NCBI GenBank assembly: GCA_014729595.1 | Contig: WJJU01000726.1 | Location: 1 to 9,644, forward strand | Reading direction: 5' to 3' | Source of the DNA: Chitinivibrionales bacterium | GTDB taxonomy: Bacteria; Fibrobacterota; Chitinivibrionia; Chitinivibrionales; WJMI01 | DNA length: 9,644 nucleotides | Part shown: piece by piece, positions 7,057-9,644 of the stretch | Position numbering within the stretch: position 1 is the first letter of the stretch | Layout: every line of letters begins with the position of its first letter | Notes under the pieces: generated by a model | What the model was told of the DNA's origin: nothing | The model's database searches: none | Seen by the model: only the letters and a program-made list of their open reading frames with translations | Made by a program: the position numbers and the translations under genes

Positions 7057-7540
7057 GTTGCCCCACCTCGACATAGCCCGGAATGCCTTGGTCGAGGACA
7101 TTCCCGGAATCCCCCGCTGCGCACCGGCGGTTCGGCGGAATGTCGGGATAGGCACTTGGTCGCAAAATCGGCGGAATTTCTTGTGTGTTCACCAATGCAA
7201 CGCGTCTCATCAAAGACAGCGAAGAACCCACGGATAAATTCATGGTGATAGCCCTCGAAGCTCATCGTTGCCGGTAGCCGATGCATGGCCGGAATACTCA
7301 TCCGCACCGAACTCACCAATGACTTTCGGCTTACCGAACGTCTCAAGCAACTCGATCAGGCTCACCATGAAGGTAAATTCGACATCTTGGAGTTTATAGT
7401 GATACCTGCATCGCCTATCATTCGTGTTAACCGGGAAACCGTCGGATAAATGTGCATTTTTGTTGAGCCCGGCATCAACCACTTCCACACTAGTTTCAGG
7501 ACCTGTGGGATCAAGTTCCGTATTTAAGCAAATATAAGGC
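7057..7540 (-). pseudogene. Decayed C-terminal remnant of a GH2 beta-glucuronidase
   Basis: Three minus-strand frames, read in order, reconstruct the C-terminal part of a GusA-like glycoside hydrolase family 2 enzyme. The first frame (about 7540-7261) gives PYICLN, then LLETFGKPKVIGEFGADEYS; this corresponds to GusA's LCLNRYY and QPIIITEYGVD segment, which holds the nucleophile Glu (here the E of GEFGAD, 7314-7312). After a shift near 7260, the second frame (7259-7155) gives EGYHHEFIRGFFAVFDETRC, then IGEHTRNSADFATK, matching GusA's MYHRVFDRVSAVVGEQVWNFADFATS. After a shift near 7156, the third frame (7155-7057) gives TFRRTAGAQRG, then STKAFRAMSRWGN, matching the GusA tail with GNKKG and the RKPKSAAFLLQKRW region. 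The stretch between ICLN and LLETFG aligns poorly, and the N-terminal domains and acid/base Glu are absent. At least two frame disruptions mean it is not functional. The comparison is from memory of the GusA sequence. Confidence 0.72.
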
Positions 7541-7925
7541 CAAGAGCAAGCCGACAATGGCTTTTTCTTACAAAGAAGGCTCACCACCTACCGATTTCAT
7601 GCCTGCGAATAATGATTGTTTTGGTGGTACCGCCTCTTACCGTAGCAATATACCAAGGGTCGCCGTGGAGGAGTGACCAAGTCGACTCCCATGCGCTCGA
7701 AAAATCGAATCTCCCATCCGGCATTTTCCGTCCCATAAATGATGAATAGAAACGTATATATATTGTATGCAATAGTATTACCACGAGCGAAATGTGAATC
7801 ACCGCTCGCTGTTATACACCTCACCAATACCCTCTCGTATGCAAAAGGGCGTAGGCGGAGGTGGGGATGATTAACCTATCCACCGTCCTGAGTAGAAAAA
7901 AAGATCCTTGTTACCATATATAGTG
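7541..7925. other. Gene-poor stretch with a possible second coding remnant
   Basis: No intact gene is evident. On the minus strand, 7581-7802 encodes 73 residues. Its middle, PDGRFDFSSAWESTWSLLHG then DPWYIATVRGG, looks protein-like and vaguely recalls a beta-propeller blade (PDGR followed by a strand). The ends do not look like a real protein start or finish. It lies just upstream of the glucuronidase remnant and could be debris of the same or a neighbouring lost gene. The rest, up to the leader of the transport gene, shows nothing I can identify. Confidence 0.3.
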
Positions 7926-7948
7926 ATCCTTTAGAAAAGCGAAAGGAT
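7926..7948 (+). promoter_or_regulatory. Hairpin that would mask the ribosome site of the binding-protein gene
   Basis: ATCCTTT (7926-7932) and AAAGGAT (7942-7948) form a perfect 7-base-pair stem with a 9-base loop. The right arm contains the Shine-Dalgarno core AAAGGA (7942-7947), 5 bases before the ATG at 7953. The folded form would hide the ribosome site. A TATAGT -10-like element lies at 7919-7924 without a recognisable -35, so the promoter and whether the left arm is transcribed are uncertain. A copy of GATCCTT also occurs at 7903-7909. Confidence 0.4.
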
Positions 7949-7952
7949 ACTT

Positions 7953-9473
7953 ATGAAAAGACCTGTTTTGGTAGGAATAGTGGTTCTTCTGGTAATAGGT
8001 GGCCTTGTTACGGGGCTACGTGTTTTACGAGGGGGGGGCGGCGCCGGTTCACGGCGTGGTTCCACCGATTTGGTGGTTTATTGTGCCGCGGGACTCAAGC
8101 CGGCCCTCGAACCTTTAGTTGAAGAATATCAAAAGCGCTATAATGTCGACATTCAAGTTCAATATGCCGGCTCAGGGACTCTTTTGAGCAACCTGCAAGT
8201 AGCAAAGAGTGGTGATCTCTATTTAGCCGCCGATGCCGGTTATCTCGAAATCGCCCGAAAAAAGGGGCTTGTGGACGAGGTTTTACCGCTGGCTCACATG
8301 AGACCGGTTATAGCCGTCTCGAAGGGTAATCCCCTCCGGATTACCGGCGTGGAAGAATTATCGAATAAGAAGGTACGGGTTGCCTTAGCCAATCCCGACG
8401 CCGCTTCGATTGGCAAACAGACCCGTTCAATTCTACAAAAAGCGGGATTGTGGGAGGCGCTGGAAGCCAATGCACAAGAGAATGGCGTTTTTAAGCCGAC
8501 GGTGAACGAGGTGGCTAATGATGTAAAACTTGGCAGCGTCGATGCCGGTGTTATTTGGGATGCAACGGCCAATTTTTATCCGGAAGTGGAGGCGGTGCAC
8601 GTTCCTGTTTTCGATTCGGCGGTTAAAGAGGTTCAGGTTGGTGTTCTGAAGGCGTCTCAGCAGCCCACGGCGACTTTGCGGTTAGCTCGTTTTCTCAATA
8701 GCACTGAAGGTAATCGCGTATTTCGCCGAATGGGCTTTGATGCAATCGATGGTGATAAGTGGGAATGGAGTCCCGAGATTACTTTTTATTGCGGCGCCGT
8801 CAACCGCCGTGCCGTTGAAGAGGTCGTTAAGGCATTTGAGGATCGTGAAGGTGTTACGGTAAATACCGTCTATAATGGTTGCGGTATTTTGACCGCCCAA
8901 ATGCGTACGATCAACCAAAAAGATGGAAGTGGATTTCCCGATGTCTACATGGCTTGTGATCGCTATTATCTCGAAACGGTAAAAAACTGGTTTCAGGAAG
9001 ATCGTGATATTTCCGATGCCGATATCGTCATTGCCGTTCCAGAAGGTAATCCAAAAAATATTCGGTCATTGCGCGACCTCACAAAACCCGGCATGCGAGT
9101 GGCCGTGGGTCAACCGGAACAGTGTACTATTGGTGCGCTCACCCGGATAATGCTTCGAAAAATGGGTATATACGAACAGTTGATGCCAAATGTCGTCACA
9201 CAAACCGCATCCTCCGCGCTGCTTGTGCCCAGCGTTGTGACCAAATCAGTCGATGCCGCTATCGCCTATGGTACCGATACAAAGGCGGAAGCGGATAAAA
9301 TCGATGAAATATCCATTGATTCTCCCTATGCCAAAGCCGTTCAACCATTTAGTATTGCTCGGTCCAGTGAATATAAATATCTCAGTCGTAGGCTTTTCGA
9401 AGACATTCTGAATGCACGGGAGGCTTTCACCAAAGCGGGATTTCATTTTCTTGCCGATTCGACGGAGATATAG
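7953..9473 (+). CDS. Tandem-duplicated ModA-like ABC solute-binding protein
   Basis: A 506-residue protein made of an N-terminal membrane segment (about 4-22, after MKRP) and two consecutive ModA-type binding domains (about 38-265 and 275-502). The halves match internally: LVVYCAAGLKPALEPLVEEY with ITFYCGAVNRRAVEEVVKAF; VQYAGSGTLL with TVYNGCGILT; DLYLAADAGYLE with DVYMACDRYYLE; and the ANPDAASIGKQTR region with GQPEQCTIGALTR. ModA domains bind molybdate or tungstate outside the membrane and pass it to an ABC permease. Usual ModA length is about 250 residues, so this is a true two-domain protein. There is no lipobox cysteine and no clear cleavage site, so the N-terminus may stay as an anchor. 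The second domain has cysteines at C280, C310, C335 and C391, in or next to the predicted ligand loops, whereas the first has only C44. Third codon positions appear more T-rich than in the minus-strand genes. A permease gene follows after 2 bases. The fold is confident; the ligand is not. Confidence 0.88.
   Translation: MKRPVLVGIVVLLVIGGLVTGLRVLRGGGGAGSRRGSTDLVVYCAAGLKPALEPLVEEYQKRYNVDIQVQYAGSGTLLSNLQVAKSGDLYLAADAGYLEIARKKGLVDEVLPLAHMRPVIAVSKGNPLRITGVEELSNKKVRVALANPDAASIGKQTRSILQKAGLWEALEANAQENGVFKPTVNEVANDVKLGSVDAGVIWDATANFYPEVEAVHVPVFDSAVKEVQVGVLKASQQPTATLRLARFLNSTEGNRVFRRMGFDAIDGDKWEWSPEITFYCGAVNRRAVEEVVKAFEDREGVTVNTVYNGCGILTAQMRTINQKDGSGFPDVYMACDRYYLETVKNWFQEDRDISDADIVIAVPEGNPKNIRSLRDLTKPGMRVAVGQPEQCTIGALTRIMLRKMGIYEQLMPNVVTQTASSALLVPSVVTKSVDAAIAYGTDTKAEADKIDEISIDSPYAKAVQPFSIARSSEYKYLSRRLFEDILNAREAFTKAGFHFLADSTEI
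9464..9467 (+). promoter_or_regulatory. Ribosome binding site of the permease inside the preceding gene
   Basis: GGAG lies within the last codons of the binding-protein gene, 8 bases before the GTG at 9476. It supports that start and tight translational linkage of the two genes. Confidence 0.5.
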
Positions 9474-9475
9474 GA

Positions 9476-9644
9476 GTGATTTCGCAGCGCTCTGAAGATC
9501 GTCGTTTTTATCTACTGCTGGGATCCATTCTGGCAAGCTACGTCGGCTTGGTTCTGCTGTTGATCGGCGCCGATATTGTGTATATGCTGGAATATACCTG
9601 GAAAAGCTTCGGCCAAGGGTTTCCATGGCGCCAAGCAGTGATGA
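9476..9644 (+). CDS. Partial ABC transporter permease, N-terminus only
   Basis: From GTG at 9476 the frame is open to the window end (56 codons). It starts MISQRSEDRRFYLLLGSILA, with one clear transmembrane segment (about 11-38, rich in L, V, G and I), then a short polar stretch ending WKSFGQGFPWRQAVM. It begins 2 bases after the stop of the ModA-like gene, with GGAG at 9464-9467 as ribosome site. A first helix placed directly after a binding-protein gene is the usual arrangement for the ModB/CysT-type permease of an ABC importer. No EAA loop or other diagnostic motif falls within the window, so the family call rests on context. An ATPase gene would be expected downstream. Confidence 0.65.
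   Translation, partial: MISQRSEDRRFYLLLGSILASYVGLVLLLIGADIVYMLEYTWKSFGQGFPWRQAVM

Noticed and set aside
7911..7930. AT-rich ATATATA near the transporter start as a ModE-type operator
   Set aside because: The symmetric half-sites of a ModE box are not present. The match is only an AT-rich run.
1..9644. CRISPR arrays, insertion sequences, rRNA or attachment sites
   Set aside because: No regularly spaced repeats, transposase-like frames, terminal inverted repeats or conserved RNA segments were seen.

Overview
The window comes from a bacterium that I cannot place with confidence. A GspE/PilB-type secretion ATPase, a GspL-like inner-membrane protein and an ABC solute-binding system suggest a Gram-negative-type (diderm) cell. 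Base composition is mixed, roughly half GC. The genes look like those of environmental or uncultured lineages, but nothing here fixes the phylum.

Layout. (1) Positions 1-3092, minus strand: the end of a type II secretion / type IV pilus assembly operon, read as GspE-type ATPase, then a PilM-PilN (GspL)-like fusion, then the start of a PilO/GspM-like membrane protein that overlaps the previous gene by 28 bases and runs off the window. (2) 3093-3609: a divergent intergenic region with a plausible sigma70 promoter and a leader of about 155 bases. (3) 3610-3909, plus strand: a small STAS-domain protein of the anti-sigma-factor-antagonist type, with no kinase or phosphatase partner in the window. 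(4) 3959-6840, minus strand: a beta-propeller protein followed 65 bases later by a cobalamin-binding-type radical SAM enzyme with an unusual CX4CX2C cluster motif. (5) 6841-7952: about 1.1 kb without an intact gene. It holds two inverted repeats and a decayed, multiply frameshifted C-terminal piece of a GH2 beta-glucuronidase. A further protein-like stretch of unknown origin lies upstream of that piece. (6) 7953-9644, plus strand: a two-gene transport unit, made of a tandem-duplicated ModA-like solute-binding protein and the first 56 codons of a probable ABC permease.

How the genes work together. The ATPase, GspL-like and GspM-like proteins would form the inner-membrane motor platform for a pilus or pseudopilus. 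The STAS protein could be its regulator, but only divergent adjacency supports that. The duplicated binding protein and permease would import an oxyanion-like ligand. The second binding domain has cysteines at four positions in or near the presumed ligand loops, so it may bind something other than molybdate. The radical SAM enzyme and the propeller may be cotranscribed, and no substrate is evident. The best candidates for something undescribed are the cysteine-bearing second binding domain and the radical SAM/propeller pair.
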